Part shown: piece after piece, positions 55,352-64,000 of the stretch
Position numbering within the stretch: position 1 is the first letter of the stretch
How the letters are laid out: each line of letters begins with the position of its first letter
Source: Tupaia tana
Taxonomy: Eukaryota > Chordata > Mammalia > Scandentia > Tupaiidae
Direction of reading: 5' to 3'
Length of the DNA: 64,000 nt
Assembly: GCA_026018925.1 (NCBI GenBank)
Contig: JAKSZU010000031.1
Span: 8,393,448 to 8,457,447 of the forward strand
Notes under the pieces: generated by a model
What the model was told of the DNA's origin: nothing
What the model saw: the letters and a program-made list of their open reading frames with translations, nothing else
Databases searched by the model: none
Program-made: the position numbers and the translations under genes

Positions 55352-55594
55352 GCAGGGCCTGCTTGGTAGACTAGAGCTTCAGAGAACCAGATCCCACATG
55401 GCCAACTGTGGTTCAAATCCCGGCCCCAACAGATTGAAAAACACACCAGGTTCACGCATGCCCCAAATCTTAACAGGATATAGAAACAGAGGGATTTGGG
55501 CGTGACCACACCCCATTGAAAAGTGTTCTTTCTCTCCTCTCCTCTCTGTCTCTCTGGCAAGCATATATATGTGCCTGCTTGCAATGAAAAACCA
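55352..55594 (+). mobile_element. SINE-D
   Basis: GGGCCTGCTTGGTAGACTAG head, GGTTCAAATCCCGGCCCC box B, GATTGAAAAACACACCAGG, CCCCAAATCTTAACAGG, CTTGCAATGAAAAACC tail. Best box B in the family. Confidence 0.6.
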
Positions 55595-55846
55595 AAAGTT
55601 TCTACTCACTCTGATCATAAATACGGGAAGGGAGAACTTTGAGGCTGACACACAGCCCTACCATCGTACACGAATCCTGTGTAGAATGCAAACGTGAGTG
55701 CAGTGTCTGTTACAGACGAAGACATTGTAACTGGACTTTCTGGCTTTCTTGATTTTGTAAAATGAGAAACCATTTGTTCTGTAGGCAAGGCAACAAGCCC
55801 ATCTCAAATGGTTTTCAACCCCTTGACACAGTAGCTGGGTATTCTT

Positions 55847-56095
55847 TTTTTTTTTTTTTTTTGGAGAGGTTTTCGCTATAAGGCGTGTGCTCTTGCCAGA
55901 CAGACAGAAAATGAGAAATCACCCCCCAGGGGGATGGCCACGCCGCTATCCCTTCTCCTCCATTCTCCTCTCGGGATCTTGGGCACGCACGCACACGCGC
56001 CCGGCGTGAGTTTTAAGCCACCGGGTCCGGGACTTGAACCGCGGTCGACTACGTGGGAGTCCAGCGACATAGCCATTACGCTAACTGCTGGTTCC
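55847..56095 (-). mobile_element. SINE-A, young, perfect 18-bp TSD
   Basis: T-run, GGAGAGGTTTTCGCTATAAGGCG to CTAACTGCTGGTTCC. TSD CAGTAGCTGGGTATTCTT at 55829-55846 and 56096-56113. Confidence 0.92.
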
Positions 56096-56599
56096 CAGTA
56101 GCTGGGTATTCTTGAGTTATACTCGGCAATGGACACACTGAGCTGAAACCCTAACAGGACTGAATGCTTTGAACAAACAAGGGCAGGGAAGGGTCTTGTT
56201 CATCAGTCGAGATTAAAACTGTAAATGGAAATTCGTTCCTGTAGGTCCCATTTCCTCCAAGTGGCGGTGACGAAGACGTTGCTTTTGGACTTGGCGCTGA
56301 AATGACAGATTTGTTCCTTTTCCCCGGAACTCCCCAAGAAGCTTTCATTTTGTATTATTGATTATGATGTAGCCTATCATTTCATAGGGAAATGAATTTA
56401 CATAAACGTCAGCATTAACCGTCTCAAATGAATGCATGTGGTATTTGGGTTATAATAGCGAATGCCTGGGAGAGAATGAGTATTTTCAACAGTGGATTTA
56501 TACAAAAATATTCTTGTAAAATAAATATTGCACTTAGCTAATCGTGTTAGTAATTTCATTCTTTTATATTAGCAGCAGTTCATATTTTTGTTTTTAGTG

Positions 56600-56818
56600 T
56601 TTTTGTTTGTTTGTTTGTTTGTTTGTTTTTGTGCTATAGGTTGTGTGCTCACCAAGAAAGACACAGATAGATAGAAAGTGAGGGAGGAGAATGAAGGAGA
56701 AGGGATTGCGGCGGGTCTAGGACGTGAACTGTGGTAGACCACATGGGAGTCCAGCGACTCCCTTTCTCTTTCTGCAGCGAGTACAAGCACCAGAGAGCAA
56801 AAATAAAATAAAATAACA
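56600..56818. mobile_element. Mosaic SINE-A with alternating orientation
   Basis: Left to right: (TTTG)n and GTGCTATAGGTTGTGTGC (reverse tail), GGAGGAGAATGAAGGAGAAGG (forward body), GACGTGAACTGTGGTAGACC (reverse head), then CTGCAGCGAGTACAAGCACC and AGAGCAAAAATAAAATAAAA (forward tail). Two opposite tails bracket one head. Confidence 0.7.
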
Positions 56819-56867
56819 AGCTTTGAAGAAAGCTTTTTTAAATCTCAGTGTAGCATTTTTCTTTGTC

Positions 56868-57012
56868 ACCTTGCTGTGGGTTCTGCACCCCAGTGTCGGT
56901 GAGCCGGGGTCACTGGCTGTGGGGAAACCTACAGACACGAACCCAGGACTTCACAGGTGGCTTCAGCATTGCAGGGCACCGTGTCACTGCTGTGACCCCG
57001 TGGCTGGCTCCC
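56868..57012 (-). mobile_element. Unclassified SINE-like sequence (group E)
   Basis: GACACGAACCCAGGACTTCAC, AGGTGGCTTCAGCATTGCAGG and CGTGTCACTGCTGTGACCCC resemble 23283-23495 in its head part. Tentative. Confidence 0.35.
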
Positions 57013-57304
57013 GTTAGTCACTCCTGGTAGTCCCATCGTGAGAGGACGCTTAGGTTGTAAAATACATGGGCTTTCCTTAAGACGCCCAGGTCCTGAGGGG
57101 CAGCCCAGCCTGGCCACAGAATTGTGTTACAGTCAACCTGAATCAGCCGCGTGCTGTCGGCCAAAGCGTGTCAGTCACACTCGATTCTCGTCTCAGGACT
57201 CTGACAGTGGCTAGTATTTCCCACGGATAAACCAAGATGCCTGATACTCCAGCCAATACACTCGTCTTTAAATCTAAGTGGATGAGAACAAAATAGGAGG
57301 ATTG

Positions 57305-57566
57305 TGGGACCAGCAGTTAGTGTAATGGCTATGTCGCTGGACTCCCACGTAGTCGACCGTGGTTCGAGTCCCAGACCCGGTGGCTTAAACTCATGCCGGG
57401 CACGTGTGCATGCGTGCCCAAGATCCCGAGAGGAGAATGGAGGAGAAGGGATTGCGGTGTGGCCATCCCCCCTGGGGGGTGATTTCTCGCTTTCTGTCTC
57501 TCTGTCTCTCTCTGTCTGTCTGGTGAGCACACACGCCCTATAGCAAAAACTTCTCAAAAAAAAAAT
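57305..57566 (+). mobile_element. SINE-A, full length
   Basis: GGGACCAGCAGTTAGTGTAATGG to CCCTATAGCAAAAACTTCTC plus A-run. Weak TSD around AAATAGGA. Confidence 0.83.
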
Positions 57567-57779
57567 TGAAAAGGAAATAGGACTGTCATTCTTTAGTGTG
57601 CTAGTGCCATTTCCAGTGCTTTGAAAGCTCAGGTGACCAGTGGTGGCCCCATCTAGAATATGTGCGTCACCACAGGCAGCTCTGTGGGACAGTGCTGGCT
57701 TGGAACGGCCTTCCCATGACTCTTTGCACTGCCAGAGCCCGCTGCCAAAGCCCTTCGCACCCTGACTTGTAGGTGGGCT

Positions 57780-57919
57780 TCTGGCTGGCCACAGTGGTGT
57801 GGCAGTAATGGAGCACTCCCTGATGTCGAGGTCACGTGGGGCACAGACTCGGGGCTGATCATGGCATGAGGACCTTGTTGGGGTGCATCTCTCTCCTTCA
57901 TGGAAGAAAGAAAGAAATG
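57780..57919 (+). mobile_element. SINE-C, shortened
   Basis: GGCTGGCCACAGTGGTGTGG, GGTCACGTGGGGCACAGAC, ATGAGGACCTTGTTGGGG, CTCCTTCATGGAAGAAAGAAAG tail. The SINE-A that follows sits in its A-rich tail. Confidence 0.5.
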
Positions 57920-57931
57920 ATTTTTTTGTTT

Positions 57932-58187
57932 TGTTTTGGAGAGGTTTTTGCTATAGGGTGCGTGCACTCACCAGAAGGACAGAGAGAGACAGAGACAGAA
58001 AGTGAGAAATCACCCCCCCAGAGGGGATGGCCACGCCGCAATCCCTTCTCCCCATTCTCCTCTCGGGATCTTGGGCACGCACGCACACGCACCCGGCGTG
58101 AGTTTAAGCCACTGGGTCCGGGACTCAAACTGTGGTTGACTACCTGGGAGTTCAGCAACATAGCTATTATGCCATCTGCTGGTCCCG
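57932..58187 (-). mobile_element. SINE-A inserted in a SINE-C tail
   Basis: GGAGAGGTTTTTGCTATAGGGTGCG to GCCATCTGCTGGTCCC. Imperfect TSD AATGATTTTTTTGTTTT / AATTATTTTTGTTTT. Confidence 0.8.
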
Positions 58188-58363
58188 AATTATTTTTGTT
58201 TTAAGTGAGCTTCTCTGTGAGACATATCACCTCCCTTGTGTAAAATCGTAACCCTAGTCAATATGCCTCCTTACAACCCTCACCTTCTGTATTTATCCAT
58301 AGACTTCAGAGCTTCTAAGCTCACAGTATCTGATGCACATATTTTGTTTAATCCGTCCAGCCC

Positions 58364-58641
58364 GTGTTTGTTTGTTTGTTTGTTTGGGAGAGTTTTTTGC
58401 TATAAGGCTCGTGCACTCACCAGAAAGACAGAGAGAGACAGAGAGACAGAAAGCGAGAAGTCACCCCCTGGGGGGGAAGGTCACGCCACGATCCTGTCTC
58501 TTCCATTCTCTCCTTGGGATCTTGGGCACGCATGCACGCACACATACCTGGTGTGAGTTTAAGCCACCGAGTCTGGGACTTGAACTGTTGTCGACTACAT
58601 GGGAGTCCAGAGACATAGCCATTACGCTAACTGCTGGTCCC
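58364..58641 (-). mobile_element. SINE-A with (GTTT)n tail
   Basis: (GTTT)n at 58366-58388, GGGAGAGTTTTTTGCTATAAGGC, CACCCCCTGGGGGGG, ending CTAACTGCTGGTCCC. Confidence 0.8.
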
Positions 58642-58762
58642 CCATCTAGCCCTGTTAAAAGGTAAGGTTCAAGAGGGTAGCTCTTTCCATAAAGAGTATG
58701 GATTCACTCATGATCCTTATAGCTAATGTTCAATTATTATTATGATAAAACAAAACCAAAAA

Positions 58763-59025
58763 CAGCACTAGCCTGTGGCCCTGTGGTTACGGGAGCCAGA
58801 TCCCACATGGCTCACAATATGGTTCGAGCCTCCGACCTGGCAGCTTGAGAAACACGCCAGGCACGTGTGCATGCGTGCCCAAAATCCCTAAAGGAGAACC
58901 AGAAGGAGGAGAGGGGGTCGTGGTATGATGGGGCCCCCCGGGGAGGTATTCTCTCCCCAACCCCGCCTCTCACTCGCTCGCTGTCTCTGGTGAGCACATA
59001 CACCCTGCGACAAATTAAAAGCACA
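58763..59025 (+). mobile_element. SINE-D-like copy with SINE-A features
   Basis: GCACTAGCCTGTGGCCCTGTGG head, GGTTCGAGCCTCCGACC box B, CTTGAGAAACACGCCAGGC, GGGGCCCCCCGGGGAGG core, CACCCTGCGACAAATTAAAAG tail. Intermediate between families A and D. Confidence 0.55.
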
Positions 59026-59664
59026 AGCTACAAACAACAAACAAGCCCTCGATGTCGTCCTTGTGAAAAAGTGGACCTTCTGTAAATGGTCTCCCTTTCA
59101 GCCATGCGCTCTCTTTGTATGTGTGTACTTTCTCCGGTTGGAAGTTTTTCTTTTCTGCTTCCAAAGGGCTCTAAGCAAGTCTGAAATGAACTCAGTTTTC
59201 ATCAAAGAGTTTTCCCCTCTGAAAAGCCCCATCAAACGCTTGGCCTGACCGCTCGGGACGAGATGTTAATCGCCAGCAAAGAGGTGCCATTTCACATCCC
59301 TTGGACACACGGCTGATTAAGAAAGCAGACACTGTCAAGACCTCTTTTCCCACACTCAATCATTTTGCCTTTTATTTTCACTTTCTTGTCCAAAAGAAGG
59401 CATGGAAAGTATGTGCTGCCCTAGAGACCTGTTTCAAGGGTCCGTGCTCCCGCCTGTGTCGGAGAGTGCTGCGGCTCATTTCACCTGGGATGAGACACAC
59501 GGAGATGCGAGGAAGCTTCCCAGGTCTCCCGACCCGGGGCCTCTGCGGCGGCCACAGGCATCTAACAGGGAATGCATGTAAAACACAGCTTTCCCCGTCT
59601 CAGAGAAGCATTTGTTCTCACCTGGGTTCCATGATTGTCATCTTGGTTTAAAAATGTGGGATCT

Positions 59665-59925
59665 GGGGCCGGCAGTTAGCGTAATGGCTATGTCACTGGA
59701 CTCCCATGGAGTCGACGGCGGTTCGAGTCCCGGACCCGGTGGCTTAAACTCACGCCGGGTGCGTGTGTGTGCGTGCCCAAGATCCCGAGAGGAGAATGGA
59801 GGAGAAGGGATTGCGGCGTGGCCATCCCCCCTAGGGGGTGATTTCTCGCTTCCTGTCTCTCTGTCTGTCTCTGTCTCTCTGGCGAGCACACAAGCACTAT
59901 AGCAAAAACCTCTCCAATAAAAAAA
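59665..59925 (+). mobile_element. SINE-A, first of three at one target
   Basis: GGGGCCGGCAGTTAGCGTAATGG to CACTATAGCAAAAACCTCTCC plus A-run. Flanked by AAAAATGTGGGATCT at 59650-59664 (first base approximate) and 59926-59940. Confidence 0.9.
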
Positions 59926-59940
59926 AAAAATGTGGGATCT

Positions 59941-60108
59941 GGGGCCATCAGGTGGCGTGGTAGTTAAGGCACTAGACTCCCATATGGCCGATAGCAGTTC
60001 GAGCCCAGGCCTGGTGGCTTGCTTTCCCACTTTCCCTCTCTCTCTCTGATGTGTATTAAAATAATAGTAGTAATAATAATAATAAATAAAATTAAATAAT
60101 TATTTTTT
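59941..60108 (+). mobile_element. SINE-B, second of three at one target
   Basis: GGGGCCATCAGGTGGCGTGG head starting right at the target copy, GTTCGAGCCCAGGCC, CCCACTTTCCCTC, (TAA)n and AAATAATTATTTTTT tail. Next target copy AAAAGTGGGATCCA at 60109-60122. Confidence 0.85.
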
Positions 60109-60122
60109 AAAAGTGGGATCCA

Positions 60123-60372
60123 GGGGCCGGTAGACGGCGTAGCAGTTATGTTGCTGAACACCCACACGGCCGACCATAGTTTAAGTCCCTGAAACGCGCA
60201 CCGGGCGTGTGTGTGTGCGTGCCCAAGGTCCTGAGAGGAGGAAGGACGAGGAGGGATTGCGGCGTGGTCATCCCCCGGGGGGTGATTTCTCACTTTCCCT
60301 CTCATCGTCCCTGTCTCTGGCTCTCTGGCACATGCACATGCCCTAGGGCAAAAATCTCTAATAAATAGAAAT
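60123..60372 (+). mobile_element. SINE-A, third of three at one target
   Basis: GGGGCCGGTAGACGGCGTAGC to CCCTAGGGCAAAAATCTC and AATAAATAGAAAT. More diverged than the first. Fourth target copy AAAAAGTGGTATCCA at 60373-60387. Confidence 0.85.
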
Positions 60373-60465
60373 AAAAAGTGGTATCCATAGGCCTCTGCTG
60401 ATGCTCTGTTTCCACAGCAGTTTCGGGGCTGCCCTACGTGTCAACCGCTCTCGTTGGGCTTTCTT

Positions 60466-60735
60466 TTTTTTTTTTTTTTTTTGGAGAGGTTTTTCGCTAT
60501 AGGGCGCGTGCGCTCGCCAGACAGACAGAGAGAGACAGAGAGACAGAAAGCGAGAAATCACCCCCCAGGGGGGATGGCCACGCCGCAATCCCTTCTCCTC
60601 CATTCTCCTCTCGGGATCTTGGGCACGCACGCACACGCGCCCGGCGTGAGTTGTAAGCCACCGGGTCCGAGACGCGAACCGCGGTCGACTACATGGGAGT
60701 CCAGCGACATAGCCATTACGCTAACTGCTGGTTCC
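60466..60735 (-). mobile_element. SINE-A, GAGTTGTAAGCC subfamily, with TSD
   Basis: T-run, GGAGAGGTTTTTCGCTATAGGGCGCG to CTAACTGCTGGTTCC, CpGs intact. Perfect TSD GTTGGGCTTTCTT at 60453-60465 and 60739-60751, with a few unassigned bases (CTT) before the right copy. Confidence 0.92.
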
Positions 60736-61026
60736 CTTGTTGGGCTTTCTTACCGGGAAAACCATAGTCCGGTCATCCTAAGACATCTTTGGGATCGTTG
60801 TCCTCTTACTGCATTAGTGGTCTTTTTCTGTTTGTTACTTACATTTCAACATAGATTTTTGGTCAGAAGTGTATTACTTTTCTTCCTTTCCTCTTTTTAA
60901 AAAGTGTAATTTTTTTTTTTTCCATGAGAGAGAGAGAAAGAGAGATGCAGGACCAAAACAGAGAGACCAGGACCCACGTGGGAGTGCACTATTCATGTTG
61001 TGATCTCCTTCTTGTCTTTGTTTTTT

Positions 61027-61310
61027 TTTTTTTTGTTTGTTTTGTTTTGTTTTTCTTTTTTTGGAGAGGTTTTCGCTATAGGGCATGTGCGCTCGTCAGA
61101 CAGACAGAGACAGAGAGATAGAAAGCGAGAAATTACCCCCCAGGGGGGATGGCCACGCCGCAGTCCCCTCTCCTCCATTCTCCTCCTGGGATCTTGGGCA
61201 CACACGCACACGCACCCGGCGTGAGTTTAAGCCACCGGGTCTGGGACTCGAACCACGGTCGACTACATGGGAGTCCAGCGACATAGCCATTACACTAACT
61301 GCTGGTCCCC
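61027..61310 (-). mobile_element. SINE-A, innermost, with 14-bp TSD
   Basis: (GTTTT)n, GGAGAGGTTTTCGCTATAGGGC to CTAACTGCTGGTCCCC. TSD TGTCTTTGTTTTTT at 61013-61026 and 61311-61324, which is the T-rich tail of the SINE-A to its right. Confidence 0.88.
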
Positions 61311-61324
61311 TGTCTTTGTTTTTT

Positions 61325-61573
61325 AAGAGAGAGATTTTGCTAAAGGGCATGTGTGCTCTCTGGAGAGACAGAGACAGAGAGATAGAAAACAAGAAATCAC
61401 CCCCCAGGGGGGATGGCCATGCTGCAATCCCTTCTCCTTCATTCTCCTCTTGGGACTTCAGGCATGCATGCATATGTGCCCAGCGTGAGTTTAAGCTGTC
61501 GGGTCCGGGACTCGAACCACAGTCAACTACATGGGAGTCCAGGAATATAATCATTACACCATTCGCTGGTTCC
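61325..61573 (-). mobile_element. SINE-A inserted in group E element
   Basis: AAGAGAGAG, TTTTGCTAAAGGGC, CACCCCCCAGGGGGG, GGGACTCGAACCACAGTC, ending CCATTCGCTGGTTCC. Outer TSD GATCTCCTTCT / GATCTCCCTCT at 61002-61012 and 61574-61584. Confidence 0.82.
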
Positions 61574-61902
61574 GATCTCCCTCTAGTCTTAGCCAGCCTA
61601 GATTAAGGGGACTTGCACCTGGCAGGCACCCTAGGAGGTCCCAGGATGTGAACCCAGGATCTTGCCCATGTGGGTTCAGGTATGTAAGTGTTGTGCCACC
61701 ACCAGGCCCCTTGCCTACTTCCCTCCTAACAGTCAACTAACCAAAGACACAAAGTGCACATGCGGCCTTGGGCTCGCCTCTGCCGTCGTTGATCGTTGGT
61801 AGGATTTTACTCCGCATTTCCTGTCTTCTCAAGTTCCAGACCCTCAGACTGCGTGGAATGTAACTTCCGGGCTGTTCTTTCTGTTTGTGCTCTTTGACAC
61901 AG

Positions 61903-61997
61903 ATCCCGGCGTCAGCCGATACCATGTGCAGTGGTTTCCGGAAGTCTGTGCCCACAACAGAACAGCAGGGACAGCGACAGCGTCTGCCGTGACCCAC
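61903..61997 (+). CDS. ANOS1: ANOS1 exon 9: FnIII-3 middle
   Basis: Encodes the end of codon 452 to residue 483 (95 bp, phase 1 in, phase 0 out). The frame reads [20 protein letters not shown] then [12 protein letters not shown]. The Y-H-V-x-W-F-P strand and C467 are kept, and N470-R-T is a sequon at the human N470 position. The stretch after it ([10 protein letters not shown] against human TTGSEASSGM) is the most divergent coding segment in the window, and probably a surface loop of FnIII-3. Other differences from remembered human: T454G, N456S, R461Q and A466V. Acceptor CTTTGACACAG and donor CAC|GTAAGC are both good. The next exon would continue FnIII-3 beyond the window. Confidence 0.95.
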
Positions 61998-62155
61998 GTA
62001 AGCAGAGGGTGCCCACACAGACTTGACTGGGGTATAGCCCTGGATGGAAGGGCCCACAGCCCCCATATGTCAGACAGATACCTCCCCCGCACCGGGCCGC
62101 TCGCTACTCCACTCACGGAAACGGAAACGTGGTGGTCACTACTCACTTGTTCTTT

Positions 62156-62408
62156 TTTTTGGGAGAGGCTTTTGCTACAGGGCATGTGCACTTGCCAGAC
62201 AGACAGAGAGAGACAGAGAGACAGAAAGCGAGAAATCACCCCCCAGGGGGGATGATCACACCGCAATCCCTTCTCCTCCATTCTCCTCTCGAGATCTTGG
62301 GCATGCACGCATACGCGGGGTGAATTTAAGCAACCAGGTCCGGGATGCGAACCGCGGTTGACTACATGGAAGTCCGGCGATATAGCCATTATGCTAACTG
62401 CTGGTCCC
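62156..62408 (-). mobile_element. SINE-A with 14-bp TSD
   Basis: GGGAGAGGCTTTTGCTACAGGGC to CTAACTGCTGGTCCC. The head lacks part of the ACGCGCCCGGCG block. TSD CTCACTTGTTCTTT / CTCATTTGTTCTTT at 62142-62155 and 62409-62422. Confidence 0.85.
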
Positions 62409-62511
62409 CTCATTTGTTCTTTCATCCACTCACACCACGGCCTTGAGAGCGTCTTTTTCTGTCAACACACAGCAGCCTCTAAAACGCAGAGATTCAAGAC
62501 ACAGTTCCTTA

Positions 62512-62672
62512 GGGCTGGCAGGTGGCATGGTGGTTAGGGTGCTGGACTCCCACATGGCTGACCAATGTTTGAGTCCCAGATCTGAGGGCTTGCTTTCTCA
62601 CTTTCCCTCTCACTCTCTGTCTCTTTCTAGTCAAATTATGAAATAATAACAAATACATAAAATTAAATAATT
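62512..62672 (+). mobile_element. SINE-B
   Basis: AGGGCTGGCAGGTGGCATGG head, GTTTGAGTCCCAGATC, CTTGCTTTCTCACTTTCCC, TAGTCAAATTATGAAATAA and AAAATTAAATAATTC tail. Confidence 0.75.
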
Positions 62673-62731
62673 CTTTAAAATTTTTATTTATTTTTTTATA
62701 ATTTTTTTTTTAAAGATACACTCCCTTTTAT

Positions 62732-62974
62732 TTTTTAAAATATTTCCTCTAGGACGTGTACACTCGCCAGGAGAGACAGTGAGAGGCAGAAAGACAGAGA
62801 AATCATCCCCGGGGAGAAATGGCCATGCCACGATCCCTTCTCCTCCATTCTCCTCTCAGGATTTTGGGCATATAGGCGCACATGCCCAGGGTGATTTTCA
62901 AGTCATCCAGTCCAGGACTTAACCAGAGAACTGGCCATGTGAGATCCAACCACCTTCATGCCGTATCACCTGCA
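62732..62974 (-). mobile_element. SINE-A/D-like copy, old
   Basis: ATTTCCTCTAGGACGTGTAC, CATCCCCGGGGAG core, GGATTTTGGGCATATAGG, CAGGACTTAACC, ending CCGTATCACCTGC. Too decayed for firm family assignment. Confidence 0.55.
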
Positions 62975-62983
62975 AAGATACAG

Positions 62984-62990
<7 letters not shown>

Positions 62991-63014
<24 letters not shown>

Positions 63015-63168
63015 GAATTATTTCATTTAACTTTATTTACTTATTTATGTTTTAAATTTTACCAGAGAGGGACAGAATGAGAGAGAAAGCCGCCAGGTCC
63101 AGGCCTTTTACCACAGTCGGCCATGTGGGAGTCCAGCACCCTTAACCACCATGCCACCTGCCAGCCCC
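62991..63168 (-). mobile_element. SINE-B, first of three at one target
   Basis: T-run, AAGAATTATTTCATTTAAC tail, TTTTACCAGAGAGGGACAG, ending GCCACCTGCCAGCCCC. Between target copies AAGATACAGCTCTTTT (62975-62990) and AAGATACAGTTCTTTT (63169-63184). Confidence 0.85.
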
Positions 63169-63184
63169 AAGATACAGTTCTTTT

Positions 63185-63448
63185 TTTTCTTTTTTTGGAG
63201 AGGTTTTCGCTATAGGGTGCATGTGCTCGCCAGACAGACAGAGAGAGACATAGAGACAGAAAGCGAGAAATCTCCCCCATGGGGGATGGTCACGCCGCAG
63301 TCCCCTCTCCTCCATTCTCCTCTCGGGATCTTGGGCACGCACACTCACGCGCCCGGCGTGAGTTTTAAGCCACCGGGTCCGGGACACGAACCGCGGTCGA
63401 CTATGTGGGAGTCCAGCGACATAGCCATTATGCTAACTGCTGGTTCCC
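63185..63448 (-). mobile_element. SINE-A, second of three at one target
   Basis: T-run, GGAGAGGTTTTCGCTATAGGGTGC to CTAACTGCTGGTTCCC. Followed by target copy GATACAGTTCTTTTTTT (63449-63465). The core is altered to CTCCCCCATGGGGG. Confidence 0.9.
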
Positions 63449-63465
63449 GATACAGTTCTTTTTTT

Positions 63466-63709
63466 GGAGAGGTTTTTGCTATAGGGTGCATGCACTCGCC
63501 AGACAGAGAGACAGAGAAACAGAAAGCAAGAAATCACCCCCCAGGGGGGTGGCCACACTGCAATCCCTTCTCCATTCTCCTCTCAGGATCTTGGGCATGC
63601 ACGCACACGCGCCCGGCGTGAGTTTTAAGCCTCTGGGTCTGGGACGCGAACCACAGTAGGCTACATGGGAGTCCAGTGACATAGCTATTATGCCAACTGC
63701 TGGTCCCGG
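63466..63709 (-). mobile_element. SINE-A, third of three at one target
   Basis: GGAGAGGTTTTTGCTATAGGGTGC to CCAACTGCTGGTCCCGG. Followed by the fourth target copy GATACAGTTCTTAAAG (from 63710), which lacks a T-run and so marks the original right flank. Confidence 0.9.
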
Positions 63710-64000
63710 GATACAGTTCTTAAAGAACTCCAAGATCAGCAAAGACAGACTTCTGAGTGTCTGTGTGCTTCATCTTTATTGGAAAAAAATAAAAAATCCT
63801 TTGAATGATTTTCTGAATTTTGACTTGGCACTTTGACTTAAAAATATTACTGTTTTAGTGACTTTATATGTGACAGCATCATTTAGACTTTTTTCCTCAC
63901 CACACTCCTAATTGCCCTCAATACATTCAGTTAACAAAGGATACTACCTGTCCCATATGCAATGAACCCATATATTTTGTCTTTAAACTTTTAACAGAAC

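Larger units (their letters stand above)
60909..61710 (-). mobile_element. Group E SINE split by two SINE-A insertions
   Basis: Left piece 60909-61001 (T-run, CCATGAGAGAGAGAG, CACGTGGGAGTGCAC). Right piece 61574-61710 (CTTAGCCAGCCTAG, GATGTGAACCCAGGATC, GCCACCACCAGGCCCC). The break contains the two SINE-A copies below. Confidence 0.55.
50237..61902 (+). other. ANOS1: ANOS1 intron 8
   Basis: 11,666-bp phase-1 intron, GTAGGT donor and CTTTGACACAG acceptor. Nothing assignable in 51563-52115, 52409-52849, 54591-55351, 56114-56599, 57013-57304 or 59026-59649. Others of its gaps are under 300 bp. Confidence 0.9.
61998..64000 (+). other. ANOS1: ANOS1 intron 9 (5' part)
   Basis: GTAAGC donor. Dense SINEs occupy 62156-63709. 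I see nothing assignable in 61998-62141 or 63723-64000, and no exon 10 within the window. Confidence 0.85.

Overview
This is a placental-mammal nuclear window carrying seven internal coding exons (3 to 9) of ANOS1 (formerly KAL1, anosmin-1) on the + strand, set in introns packed with short retroposons. All seven exons have AG/GT boundaries and compatible phases. Joined, they give one uninterrupted frame matching residues 107-483 of the human protein (numbering from memory): the end of the N-terminal Cys-rich region, the WAP four-disulfide domain, FnIII-1, FnIII-2 and the start of FnIII-3. Exons 1-2 and the promoter lie upstream and exons 10-14 downstream. No other credible gene was found on either strand. 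The many other open frames are frames through SINE copies or simple repeats.

Layout: intron 2 end 1-2750; exon 3 2751-2973; intron 3 (12.9 kb); exon 4 15900-16084; intron 4 (4.4 kb); exon 5 20476-20605; intron 5 (12.5 kb); exon 6 33082-33287; intron 6 (5.4 kb); exon 7 38654-38798; intron 7 (11.3 kb); exon 8 50090-50236; intron 8 (11.7 kb); exon 9 61903-61997; intron 9 start to 64000.

Repeats. I use private labels for tRNA-derived SINE families that I cannot tie to a database name. SINE-A (about 240-270 bp, about 50 copies) has a tRNA-like head with box A-like TAGCGTAATGG and box B GGTTCGAGTCC, a body with GAGGAGAATGGAGGAGAAGG and a CCCCCCTGGGGGG palindrome, and a tail ending CCCTATAGC(G)AAAA. 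SINE-B (about 150-180 bp) has a related head joined straight to a CT-rich stretch and a GGTCAAATTAAAATAAATAAA tail. SINE-C and SINE-D are older relatives, and a fifth group (E) is poorly defined. There are also two groups of small inverted-repeat DNA elements (MITE-1, MITE-2), one old MaLR-type LTR, L2-like fragments and microsatellites. Recognisable L1 is strikingly scarce, although target-site duplications (TSDs) and A-tails show LINE-driven retroposition. The SINE-A family excludes human and mouse as source. I cannot name the species.

Most notable structures: two sites where three SINEs inserted one after another at the same short target (59650-60387 and 62975-63722); a roughly 600-bp inverted repeat bounded by TTAA (36799-37400); a SINE whose target duplication copied the probable branch site of exon 8; a SINE 20 bp from the weak exon 3 donor; multimeric, tail-first and internally inverted SINEs; and a 234-bp duplicated intronic segment. 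I did not find evidence of a new multi-gene system.
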